8,330 bases of DNA from Deltaproteobacteria bacterium (lineage in GTDB: Bacteria; Desulfobacterota; Binatia; UBA9968), in contig JAHKKJ010000124.1 of NCBI GenBank assembly GCA_020027655.1, positions 1 through 8,330 on the forward strand. Direction: 5' to 3'. Of this stretch, positions 1 through 6,186 are shown in pieces. How positions within the stretch are numbered: position 1 is the first letter of the stretch; each line of letters begins with the position of its first letter. The position numbers and the translations under genes are program-made. A model generated the notes under the pieces. The model saw only the letters and a list, made by a program, of their open reading frames with translations. It was not told the origin of the DNA and did not search any database.

Positions 1-90
1 CTTCTGAACCTTCGCCTTCAGCTCTGGCCATTCAAAGGGCTTAAGGATGTATTCATTGGCACCTTTGGCTTCAGTCCCATAACTGACCTC
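1..90 (-). pseudogene. C-terminal receiver-domain fragment (response regulator remnant, open at window edge)
   Basis: Reading the minus strand leftwards from about position 90 gives an open frame containing GTEAKGANEYILKPF followed by EWPELKAKVQK. This is the end of a CheY-like receiver domain: alpha4, beta5 with the conserved Lys-Pro-Phe, and the start of alpha5. The N-terminal two thirds, with the acidic pair, the phospho-Asp and the Thr/Ser, are absent. The frame continues upstream only into the end of the neighbouring kinase gene, in a different frame (+1), and has no ATG or GTG there. An ATG overlapping the kinase stop (TAATG) is out of frame with the receiver and soon meets a stop. I infer a response regulator gene that followed the kinase and lost its 5' part by deletion, or an assembly or sequencing error. 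The rest lies beyond position 1, so an intact downstream effector domain cannot be excluded. Confidence 0.55.
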
Positions 91-91
91 A

Positions 92-1774
92 TTAACTCGC
101 AGGCATTTCAAGCTTGAAGGGTTGTTGCGCCGGCAAGGTGAAATAGAATGTACTGCCTCTTCCTACTTCACTTTCCACCCAGATTTTACCGCCATGCATT
201 TCCACAAGCGCCTTCGAAATGGCCAGACCCAATCCGCTGCCTCTGGGTTTTTGCTTGGCTATATTGGTAACCTGATAAAATTTGGAGAAGATTTTATTCG
301 TCTCTTCCGGAAGAATGCCTGGACCCGTGTCGGCAACCGAGATTTGAACGTAATCATGATCACTTTTTTCAAGCGCCACAGTCACCTTACCCTCTTGTGG
401 CGTAAACTTGACCGCATTGCCAATAAGGTTCACCAGTACCTGAGTGACTTTGTCTCGATCCGCCCAAACGGTGGCGCTGGGGTCGGGAGACGGCACTTCG
501 ATCCGAATGAGCTTTTCCGTTGCTAGAGGCTTCAGGTGTTCCGCGACCTCTTCGGCAAGCGCGGTCAGAGGAACCCTCGTCGGCCGAACCTCGACACGCC
601 CGGACTCAATCCTGGAAAGGTCGAGCAGATCATTGATAAGCCGCGAGAGCCGGTCGGTATTTGACTTGATTCTAACAAGGTAACGAATCTGTTTCTCGTT
701 GAGCGACCCCGTGAGACCATCGAGCATATTCTCCACGGATCCCTTGATCGACGTCAGTGGAGTCCTGAGCTCGTGAGAGACGTTCGACACGAAGTCCGAC
801 TTCAATTTATCAAGCTCCTTGAGCCGCCGCTCATAGCGCTTTTTCTCGGTGATGTCCTTCGCTATGCGCAAAAAGCCGACGATTTTTCCTTGCAGGTCTC
901 TAATCGGCGAGACCGACAGAGATAAATAAATCATCACTCCATCTTTCCTTTTGCTCCGAACCTCGATGTCCCGAAGAGCGCCGGAAATCTGGACTTTCGC
1001 GCGCATTTCTTCTAGTTCGTGGAAACGTTCCGATGGCAGCAGAATCGCGAGATGTTTTCCTACCACCTCGTTTTTATGGTAGCCAAAAAGAACTTCCGCC
1101 CCGCGATTCCAGGTGAGGATCCGATCATTCAAGTCCGTAGAGATAATCAGGTCCGCGGCATTTTCGACTAGATTTTCAACGTAAGCTTTGCTCTTGTTGA
1201 CCTCCTGGTAGAGTTCAGCGTTTTCCAACGCCGCCCCAAGTTGGGAGCCAAAAGCCATGAGGAGCTTAATTTCTCTCTTGCGAAACCTATGTAGTCGGCG
1301 ACTCCCTACGACCATTATGCCAAGTACGCGGTTCTTGGACATAACCGGGGCGGCAGCCGTTGAGATCACCCCGTCCTGTTCCATAGAGCGGTTCTTGTAG
1401 ATCGGGTTCTTACGTATATCGATGCAGATATACGGTTCCTTAGTTTCGAACACGATCCTGGATACGTTGCGCCGTTCTGCGCCTATGGGCGCAACGCCCG
1501 CCAGAAATTCGGGAGAGCGCAGGCCCCGGGCAACGCGCACCAACATATTTTTGTTCTGTCGGTCCAAGGTCCGGACAAATCCCACGTCGAAACCCAGAAT
1601 TTCAAGTGTTTTATCCAAGGTGTCATTCAATATCTTTTCGATATCGAGGGATTGAGTGGCAACTTCAGCAACGGTCAGGAGTGCCGTAAGATAGCGGCTC
1701 CGTGCCGTTAGTTGATCTTTTGAGTAATGGGTAGCTGGAGAAGAGGGCTTCAGTGCGGGTAGTGCCTCGGACAT
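92..1774 (-). CDS. GAF-PAS sensor histidine kinase (soluble)
   Basis: This is a cytoplasmic sensor kinase of 560 residues from the ATG at 1774. Domains in order: a GAF domain at about 27-187, a PAS domain at about 200-312 ending in the typical DITEKK linker, HisKA at about 325-390 with phospho-acceptor H334 in SHELRTP, and HATPase_c at about 435-548 with N box NLIGNAVKFTP (N453), G1 box DTGPGI (D482) and G2 box GSGLGL. There is no membrane segment, so it probably senses an internal or diffusible cue. The frame stays open to a TTG at 1828 (578 residues), but that start lies inside the upstream gene and has no ribosome binding site. The ATG at 1774 lies 7 nt after the upstream stop codon, which favours translational coupling. 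The signal sensed is unknown. The cognate regulator would be expected just downstream, where only a receiver fragment is visible. Confidence 0.93.
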   Translation of the reverse strand: MSEALPALKPSSPATHYSKDQLTARSRYLTALLTVAEVATQSLDIEKILNDTLDKTLEILGFDVGFVRTLDRQNKNMLVRVARGLRSPEFLAGVAPIGAERRNVSRIVFETKEPYICIDIRKNPIYKNRSMEQDGVISTAAAPVMSKNRVLGIMVVGSRRLHRFRKREIKLLMAFGSQLGAALENAELYQEVNKSKAYVENLVENAADLIISTDLNDRILTWNRGAEVLFGYHKNEVVGKHLAILLPSERFHELEEMRAKVQISGALRDIEVRSKRKDGVMIYLSLSVSPIRDLQGKIVGFLRIAKDITEKKRYERRLKELDKLKSDFVSNVSHELRTPLTSIKGSVENMLDGLTGSLNEKQIRYLVRIKSNTDRLSRLINDLLDLSRIESGRVEVRPTRVPLTALAEEVAEHLKPLATEKLIRIEVPSPDPSATVWADRDKVTQVLVNLIGNAVKFTPQEGKVTVALEKSDHDYVQISVADTGPGILPEETNKIFSKFYQVTNIAKQKPRGSGLGLAISKALVEMHGGKIWVESEVGRGSTFYFTLPAQQPFKLEMPAS

Positions 1775-1781
1775 CGTGCTG

Positions 1782-2366
1782 TCATCGTTTTGGAGAATAA
1801 TCGAGATTCTGTTCGATATAGTCCACAAGGCCAGACTTTTTCTGGGCCCAATGAAACAATATCTTTTCGATGTTCATGTCCTCTGCGGCTGGATTGCCCT
1901 GGAATGCCGCGTTCAGCGTGCCCACCGAGCAGCCTTTAATCTTAATCGGCACCGACCTGCGATGCGTCTCGTCATAGAAGTTTTTCCCGATCTCTTGACT
2001 CCCTGGACTTTCCGGTTTTGATGTCCACTTTCGGGGAACAAGCTGTCCCGGGGCCGCATTTAAGCAATCGCTATATAGTTTGGACGGGTGAGTATCACCA
2101 AAGCGAATGTCTATCGGCGCGAACAGGTAACCCTTCTGGACTCTGATTCTAATCGCTTGTATATCCTCCACCCATCCCACAAAGACCGGGCTGTCTATGG
2201 TTCCGCTCCTGTTGAGACGACACGAGACCCATAAGATCGTCCTAGAAAGAGCTGGGATTGCTTTTACTTCGTAAAGCACCAACGCGAGACTGTTTTGGAT
2301 TCCTGCGAAATGCGTAGAGTGACGACCAAATGGAATTCGGTGGCGCTGCGGCCGCGGTCGCGCCAT
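1782..2366 (-). CDS. hypothetical protein, coupled to the GAF-PAS kinase
   Basis: I do not recognise this 194-residue protein. It is supported as a real gene by an AGGAG Shine-Dalgarno 7 nt before its ATG and by its position, with its TGA 7 nt upstream of the kinase ATG. The product is basic, especially at the N-terminus (Arg/His/Pro-rich up to about residue 16). It has a central beta-rich stretch at about 28-90 with hydrophobic alternation, a middle section rich in Pro, Lys and Ser at about 105-125, and a C-terminal part that looks helical (IEKILFHWAQKK). No signal peptide, transmembrane helix or catalytic motif is evident. I looked for PilZ, receiver and helix-turn-helix signatures and saw none convincingly. 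A partner or input component of the kinase is a guess from position only. A non-coding origin remains possible because the amino-acid composition is unusual. Confidence 0.55.
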   Translation of the reverse strand: MARPRPQRHRIPFGRHSTHFAGIQNSLALVLYEVKAIPALSRTILWVSCRLNRSGTIDSPVFVGWVEDIQAIRIRVQKGYLFAPIDIRFGDTHPSKLYSDCLNAAPGQLVPRKWTSKPESPGSQEIGKNFYDETHRRSVPIKIKGCSVGTLNAAFQGNPAAEDMNIEKILFHWAQKKSGLVDYIEQNLDYSPKR

Positions 2367-2373
2367 AGGTTAT

Positions 2374-2378
2374 CTCCT
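2374..2378 (-). promoter_or_regulatory. Shine-Dalgarno AGGAG for the 194-residue gene
   Basis: On the minus strand the sequence AAAAGGAGATAACCT directly precedes the ATG at 2366, giving a near-consensus AGGAG with a 7-nt spacer. This is the main evidence that the unrecognised gene is translated, and it fixes its start. Confidence 0.7.
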
Positions 2379-2500
2379 TTTCTTGCCCAAGCGCCAAGCC
2401 TTTTTGCTGGGACCTAAAGCCGAGAGACTCGAAAATGCTTCGTCTGGTTTTCTAACTCGATGATTTATCGGATACCTCAATTGAGTTTCCTTTGCAAGCT

Positions 2501-2527
2501 ATTGTATTAGTTCAATTACTCAAACAA
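2501..2527 (-). promoter_or_regulatory. possible promoter for the hypothetical gene/kinase pair
   Basis: On the minus strand, TTGTTT and TACAAT are separated by 15 nt and lie about 135 nt upstream of the ATG at 2366. The -10 hexamer is good; the -35 is poor and the spacing short. A perfect palindrome, CTCAATTGAG, lies about 15 nt downstream at 2476-2485, where an operator could sit near the transcription start. This is a sequence-only prediction. Confidence 0.22.
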
Positions 2528-2640
2528 ACTCGCACTCCCGTGGAGGTTTGGGGGGACGTGGACTTTTGACTTCAATCGAGACCGAAGCGAGGCCCCGCGC
2601 CCAACCACATCATCAGCAGGTTAAGCAATTATCGGGCTAG

Positions 2641-2859
2641 CTTTCTTGTTATCGTGCGGCAGTTGAGAATCAAGGATTATTTGGGAAAATATCTTTAGAT
2701 CTCGCGAACCTTGTATCTATAAAGATACAAGTAGTATCGAAAGATGATTTTATCCTTCAGCTGACAATACCAGGCTCAACAGGGATTGACATTGAAAAGC
2801 TTCTTACACTACGGTCAGAGCAGCACGAAGTTCGAACGATCAAAGGAAAGAGCTTATGA
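2641..2859 (+). pseudogene. possible gene remnant ending in an ATGA overlap with the hydrolase
   Basis: A 72-codon stretch without stops reads rightwards from the TAG at 2638-2640 to a TGA at 2857-2859, which overlaps the ATG of the hydrolase (TTATGA). The frame has no ATG, GTG or TTG, so it cannot start conventionally inside the window. The translation looks protein-like in its second half (DDFILQLTIPGSTGIDIEKL, then EVRTIKG), with alternating hydrophobic beta strands and an amphipathic helix like the end of a small regulatory alpha/beta domain. It may be the decayed 3' end of a gene once coupled to the hydrolase, or chance. I cannot assign a family. Confidence 0.25.
2710..2731. repeat. perfect inverted repeat (8-bp arms, 6-nt AT loop)
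   Basis: CTTGTATC and GATACAAG are perfect reverse complements flanking TATAAA, centred about 135 nt upstream of the hydrolase start. There is no trailing T-run, so a terminator is unlikely. The size and AT-rich centre suit a dimeric repressor operator, for example of the GntR or TetR kind, but no adjacent regulator gene supports this. It could also be an RNA hairpin in the leader of the hydrolase transcript. Confidence 0.4.
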
Positions 2860-3716
2860 GCGGAACCGCGTATAAAGACTTCTCTAAAGACGAGTTGGAA
2901 TATCAATATAACCCCCGAGAGTCCGTCCCGGAATATCCGGAGCTGGCCAAGCGACGAGCCGAGGCGAGCCGCAAGGCGCGCTCGGCTCTAAAGTCTTGGC
3001 TCAATGTACCCTACGGGAGTTCGCCTCGTGAGATTTTGGATATTTATCCGGCGGACAAGCCGGGAGGTCCGGTGCTTATTTATATCCACGGCGGCTACTG
3101 GCGTACCGGCAGCAAAGACGATAATTGCAACTTCGCGCCGGCGTTCGTGCACCGCGGTGTCACGGTCGTCCTCGTCGAGTACGACCTGTGTCCCAAGGTA
3201 GGGGTCACAGATATTGTCCGTCAAACGCGTGCTTCGATTGCCTGGGTTTACCGAAACATCATGCGCTACAGCGGCAATCCATCGAAGCTCTACGTCTCCG
3301 GCCACTCCGCAGGGGGCCATCTCACGGCGATGGCTTTGGCGCATGACTGGGAAAAGGAAGGCCTGCCGCGAAATCTCATCAAAGGGGCCGTGGCCACTTC
3401 CGGTGTCTATGATCTGGAGATGGTGATGCAGATCAGCGTCAACGAGCAGGTTCGCATGACTCCGGAGATCGCCAGAGAGAACAGTCCGTTCCTTCATCCC
3501 CCGCTGCCGATCTGTCCGGTGATCGTCGCTGTCGGCGGCGCCGAACCTAAAGGCTGGCAGCAAATGTCTGAGGATTATTTTAGGCTCTGCAAAGAACGCG
3601 GCTTGAATTGCCAATATCTGATCGTCCCAGGCGCCAATCACTACACCATGTCGGAACACCTCGCCGACGCCAACAGTCCGCTCACGCAGGCGATGTTCAA
3701 GCAAATGGGGTTATAG
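2856..3716 (+). CDS. alpha/beta hydrolase, kynurenine formamidase/carboxylesterase type
   Basis: This 286-residue cytoplasmic alpha/beta hydrolase has no signal peptide. The oxyanion-hole motif HGGYW is at residues 78-82. The nucleophile elbow GHSAGGH has S151 as the presumed catalytic serine, and the catalytic histidine is H262 in GANHYTM. The acid usually lies after the VGG turn, where VGGAEP offers E230; this assignment is inferred. HGGYW with GHSAGG is typical of arylformamidases and related esterases that cleave small amides or esters, but the fold covers many substrates and no kynurenine gene lies nearby. The first 50 residues, charged and Tyr/Glu-rich, resemble the N-terminal extension common in this subgroup. 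The start is preceded by AGGAAAGAG. The same-strand amidohydrolase 240 nt downstream suggests a shared catabolic role. Confidence 0.9.
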   Translation: MSGTAYKDFSKDELEYQYNPRESVPEYPELAKRRAEASRKARSALKSWLNVPYGSSPREILDIYPADKPGGPVLIYIHGGYWRTGSKDDNCNFAPAFVHRGVTVVLVEYDLCPKVGVTDIVRQTRASIAWVYRNIMRYSGNPSKLYVSGHSAGGHLTAMALAHDWEKEGLPRNLIKGAVATSGVYDLEMVMQISVNEQVRMTPEIARENSPFLHPPLPICPVIVAVGGAEPKGWQQMSEDYFRLCKERGLNCQYLIVPGANHYTMSEHLADANSPLTQAMFKQMGL

Positions 3717-3800
3717 GCCGTTTAAACAGTTGAGGCGATAAACTAGCCAAAGATATTTGAAATTTTCGATTGAATTTTGGATTACGGACTCCAGACAAAG

Positions 3801-3905
3801 ATGACTCGCGCAAAGACGCAAAGGCGCCGAGGTTCGGAGAAATAGGTAAATGTCTTACTTTGCGTGCTTGGCGTCCCTTCGACCTTGCTCAGGGCATGCT
3901 TGGCG
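3801..3905. repeat. dispersed intergenic repeat cluster with a small palindromic unit
   Basis: The gap between the two hydrolase genes contains CGCGCAAAGACGCAAAGGCG (from 3808) and, about 30 nt on, the roughly inverted motif CTTTGCGTGCTTGGCGTC. Next comes CCCTTCGACCTTGCTCAGGG (3875-3894), close to the CCTTCGACAAGCTCAGGG-type palindromes scattered between genes in many environmental genomes. TGCTTGGCG occurs at 3865-3873 and again at 3897-3905, flanking 23 nt that hold the palindromic unit, like a target duplication around a tiny insertion. A minus-strand reading of this stretch gives the peptide CPEQGRR, a well-known artefact of such repeats. Confidence 0.6.
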
Positions 3906-3956
3906 CGATAATTTTCTTAAAGTCATTTTGTTGAACATTTGACAGGTAAGAATCTG

Positions 3957-4847
3957 ATGCCCTACTGCATGCCGCCCGATCCGAACACGCGGAAGCCCTG
4001 TTTCACGACGCCGGCCAATTCCTGCGACAGCCATTTTCATATCTTCGGTCCGCCGGAAACGTTCCCTTTTTTGTCGACTCATGAATACACGCCGCCCGCC
4101 GCACCGCTGGAGCACTACTTGAAAATGACAGAAGTCATCGGCACGCAGCGCGGCGTGGTCGTTCAGCCCAGCGTGCACGGGCTCGATAACGCAGCCACGC
4201 TGGATGCCATCGCCAAGTCAGGCGGTCGCTTCCGCGGCATCGCGCGCATCGACGACAAAACGCCGAAGAGCGAACTGCAAAAATTACATGAAGGCGGCGT
4301 GCGTAGCGTCCGTTTCAACTTGCTCGATCGGCCCCGCGGCAATGTACAGCTCGACGTCCTCGATCGCTGCGTGGAACATATCGTGGAGTTCGGTTGGTCG
4401 GCGGACCTACACATCGATCCAAAAAATCTCTTGGCGCAAGAGCAGCGCATTCGGTCCATGCCGGTCCCCGTGGTTATCGACCATATCGCGCGGATCAAGC
4501 CTGCCGAAGGTCTAGACCAGCCGGCTTTCCAACTGCTTTTGAATCTGTTGAAAGCTAACCACGTATGGGTGAAAGTGAGCGGCGCAGATAAGATCTGCAA
4601 TACGAAAGTGCATTCTTACTTTGGGCTGCCATTCGTTGAAGTGATTCCTTTCGCTCGCGCGGTCATCGCCGCCGCGCCTGACCGAATCATCTGGGGAACC
4701 GACTGGCCCCACTCCAACAATTTTACTCCGGGACATACGCCTAACGACGGCGATCTGTTGGATCTGCTTGCCGAGTTTGCGCCAGATGCGCACGTTAGAA
4801 AAAAGATCCTGGTGGAAAATCCTGCGGCGCTTTACGGATTTCTTTAA
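3957..4847 (+). CDS. amidohydrolase family 2 protein, 2-pyrone-4,6-dicarboxylate lactonase (LigI)-like
   Basis: This is a 296-residue TIM-barrel hydrolase of the Amidohydro_2 / COG3618 group. With the start at 3957, the first-strand motif DSHFHIFG gives D24, H26 and H28; further barrel-end residues are H152 (DLHID), H176 (VIDH) and D249 (WGTDWPH). Arg residues in VRSVRFN are placed like the carboxylate-binding arginines of LigI. The C-terminus, with NDGDLLDLLAEF and ENPAALYGF, is typical of LigI and its relatives. LigI hydrolyses the lactone of 2-pyrone-4,6-dicarboxylate in protocatechuate and syringate breakdown without a metal; whether this protein uses the same substrate is inferred. The frame extends to a TTG at 3939 (302 residues), but the ATG at 3957 has AGGTAAG about 6-10 nt upstream and gives a length closer to LigI. 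It probably acts in the cytoplasm. Confidence 0.87.
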   Translation: MPYCMPPDPNTRKPCFTTPANSCDSHFHIFGPPETFPFLSTHEYTPPAAPLEHYLKMTEVIGTQRGVVVQPSVHGLDNAATLDAIAKSGGRFRGIARIDDKTPKSELQKLHEGGVRSVRFNLLDRPRGNVQLDVLDRCVEHIVEFGWSADLHIDPKNLLAQEQRIRSMPVPVVIDHIARIKPAEGLDQPAFQLLLNLLKANHVWVKVSGADKICNTKVHSYFGLPFVEVIPFARAVIAAAPDRIIWGTDWPHSNNFTPGHTPNDGDLLDLLAEFAPDAHVRKKILVENPAALYGFL

Positions 4848-4940
4848 TTAATTTAATACTGTGTTAGTCTGATCTAGACGTCAGTTTGCTTAATGTCTGA
4901 GGTTAATGGAACCTATCCAATTTTTTCAGGTTGTAGTTTT

Positions 4941-4947
4941 TAAGGAT
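4941..4947 (+). promoter_or_regulatory. ribosome binding site of the cupredoxin gene
   Basis: TAAGGAT lies 8 nt before the ATG at 4956 and supports that start, which places a complete signal peptide at the N-terminus. No convincing -35/-10 pair was found in the 108-nt gap (4848-4955) upstream, and no terminator hairpin follows the amidohydrolase. Confidence 0.5.
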
Positions 4948-4955
4948 ACAAACCG

Positions 4956-5669
4956 ATGAAATACTATAACCCTCGTCGAGATAAGCAGATCTTTTTCATC
5001 GTTGGTGTAGCGACGTTCTGTGCCGTCGCTGCCACAAACGTATCAGCCACAACAATCAAAGGGAACGTCCGATACGCAGGGACCCGAGTGGAAAAGAAGA
5101 CATTCCCTGTAACGATTGATCAATATCTGTGTGGCAAAGAAAAAGAAGCCGGGGACTTGGTGCTTTCCTCCGCCAATGGAATCCGCAATGTCGTCGTGTC
5201 CCTCCACGGTGTCCCAGCCGGGTCGAAAGCGCCGGTGAATCCTGTGCCTGCAAAAATGGATCAGAAACAATGCGTATTCGTACCTCGGGTGGTCGTCGTA
5301 CCGGTCGGCGGAACCGTGGAATTCCTCAACAGCGACCGGTTGTTACATAATGTAAGAGGCGGCGGCAAGGAGAATCCCCCTTTCAACCGTGCGCAACCGC
5401 ACGCGCGGACGATTGCGATCGGGTTCAAGAGCCCTGAGGTCCTTCGTGTGGATTGCGATCTCCACTCCTGGATGCGTGGTTGGATAGTAGTCGCCGAACA
5501 CCCCTTCTATTCTGTGACCAGCGAAGAGGGTGAGTTCGTCTTCGAAAACGTACCGCCGGGGAAGTATAAGCTTCAGGCCTGGCAGGAAATCCTGGGACGC
5601 GCCAGCCAGGAAGTCACTGTGGCGGGCGAAGGCACTCAGACCGTCACCGTGCGCATGGAGAAGAAGTGA
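4956..5669 (+). CDS. exported cupredoxin with carboxypeptidase regulatory-like domain
   Basis: This 237-residue protein has an N-terminal signal peptide: Lys/Arg-rich start, hydrophobic core at about 11-26, likely cleavage after VSA at residue 31. It should act in the periplasm or outside. The first domain (about 33-180) is a cupredoxin of the methylamine-utilisation/plastocyanin-like kind. A type 1 copper site is visible as H131 (LLHNV), C167, H170 and M173 in CDLHSWM. Two further cysteines, C59 and C106, could form a disulfide. The second domain (about 184-236) is a carboxypeptidase-regulatory-like beta-sandwich with GEFVFENVPPGKYKL. The likely role is single-electron transfer, but no partner oxidase or cytochrome gene is in the window. 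Its 3' end faces the superoxide-reductase-like gene with 22 nt between the stops and no obvious terminator. Confidence 0.88.
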   Translation: MKYYNPRRDKQIFFIVGVATFCAVAATNVSATTIKGNVRYAGTRVEKKTFPVTIDQYLCGKEKEAGDLVLSSANGIRNVVVSLHGVPAGSKAPVNPVPAKMDQKQCVFVPRVVVVPVGGTVEFLNSDRLLHNVRGGGKENPPFNRAQPHARTIAIGFKSPEVLRVDCDLHSWMRGWIVVAEHPFYSVTSEEGEFVFENVPPGKYKLQAWQEILGRASQEVTVAGEGTQTVTVRMEKK

Positions 5670-5691
5670 GGTCCAGCCTCTACCCGGTCAG

Positions 5692-6147
5692 CTAAGGAAC
5701 CACGGTAATTTTTTTTGCTGCTTCCCAGGCCGCAGAATGATTCGGCTCCTCCAGCGCGCGAAGTGATCCTCCCTCATCGAGTGCAATCGTGAAGGTGACT
5801 TTAGGGAACGAATAGACCGGGTGGAGATAAACTCGTGAGATCTCTGAGGTATTGATGTACAGAGCGATGTACCGGATGAAGTGCTCGCTGAGCGCCGGGT
5901 GCTCGCCTCCGCTCCCGACCGAGACCGTAACATCAAACCATTGACCTCGCTTGACCGTATCCGGCGCAACAATTTTCGGAGTGTGCTTGGCATCGAAAGA
6001 TTTACGCACCTCCTTGAACTCAGGGGTAAACTGCTCTGCCTGTCCCGCCCACACACGTGGCGTCAGCTTGGCGATAACGATCTGACCTAGAGCGAGACCG
6101 AGCACCACGATGGCCGCTACGAGCCACTCCCTGTGACTGCTAGTCAT
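5692..6147 (-). CDS. membrane-anchored superoxide-reductase-like (desulfoferrodoxin-family) protein lacking the Cys ligand
   Basis: This 151-residue protein has one N-terminal hydrophobic segment (about 9-26), a signal anchor or uncleaved signal, so the rest probably lies outside the inner membrane. Residues 55-149 match the superoxide reductase Ig-like domain: KHTPKI, then WFDVTVSVG, GEHP, SEHFIRYIALYI, PKVTFTIAL and LRALE. H55, H83 and H89 correspond to three iron-binding histidines of the family (His49, His69 and His75 in Desulfovibrio Dfx). The usual CNxH(G) that gives the axial Cys and fourth His reads PNHSA here: P135 replaces Cys and S138 replaces His, with H137 next to it. Classic superoxide reduction is therefore doubtful; a metal-binding or electron-accepting role is possible. 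It is the last gene of the signalling operon, 39 nt after the cyclase, with a strong own ribosome binding site. Confidence 0.78.
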   Translation of the reverse strand: MTSSHREWLVAAIVVLGLALGQIVIAKLTPRVWAGQAEQFTPEFKEVRKSFDAKHTPKIVAPDTVKRGQWFDVTVSVGSGGEHPALSEHFIRYIALYINTSEISRVYLHPVYSFPKVTFTIALDEGGSLRALEEPNHSAAWEAAKKITVVP

Positions 6148-6154
6148 TTGGATT

Positions 6155-6162
6155 CTCCTCCT
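6155..6162 (-). promoter_or_regulatory. strong Shine-Dalgarno AGGAGGAG for the superoxide-reductase-like gene
   Basis: AGGAGGAG on the minus strand sits 7 nt before the ATG at 6147. It is the strongest ribosome binding site in the right-hand operon and suggests that this last product is made independently of coupling to the cyclase gene. Confidence 0.7.
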
Positions 6163-6186
6163 GTTATCGATCTCTGTTCGAACTTT

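Larger units (their letters stand above)
2367..2855. other. long intergenic region between divergent genes
   Basis: This gap of about 490 bp separates the leftward kinase block from the rightward hydrolase. No RNA gene was recognised in it. It contains a possible minus-strand promoter (2501-2527), a perfect 10-bp palindrome CTCAATTGAG (2476-2485), a hairpin with 8-bp arms (2710-2731), and a startless open frame on the plus strand (2641-2859). The plus-strand hexamer TTGACA at 2786-2791 has no good -10 partner at 16-18 nt. The left part, 2367-2640, is otherwise featureless apart from a G-rich run near 2540-2560. Confidence 0.5.

Noticed and set aside
92..1828. TTG start at 1828 for the GAF-PAS kinase
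   Set aside because: No ribosome site precedes it and it lies within the upstream coding frame; the ATG at 1774, 7 nt after that frame's stop, is preferred.
2786..2810. TTGACA followed by TACACT upstream of the hydrolase
   Set aside because: The spacer is 13 nt and no -10 hexamer occurs at 16-18 nt, so it is not listed as a promoter.
2988..3704. Long minus-strand frame of 238 codons opposite the hydrolase
   Set aside because: It is fully antisense to a gene with clear catalytic motifs; the translation is rich in Arg, His and Asp with no domain.
3855..4178. Minus-strand open frame of 107 codons
   Set aside because: It overlaps the amidohydrolase start on the other strand, and its tail (ACPEQGRRDAKHAK) is the translation of a dispersed intergenic repeat.
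5667..5694. Bidirectional terminator between the converging genes
   Set aside because: The 22-nt gap has no GC-rich hairpin with a T-run on either strand.
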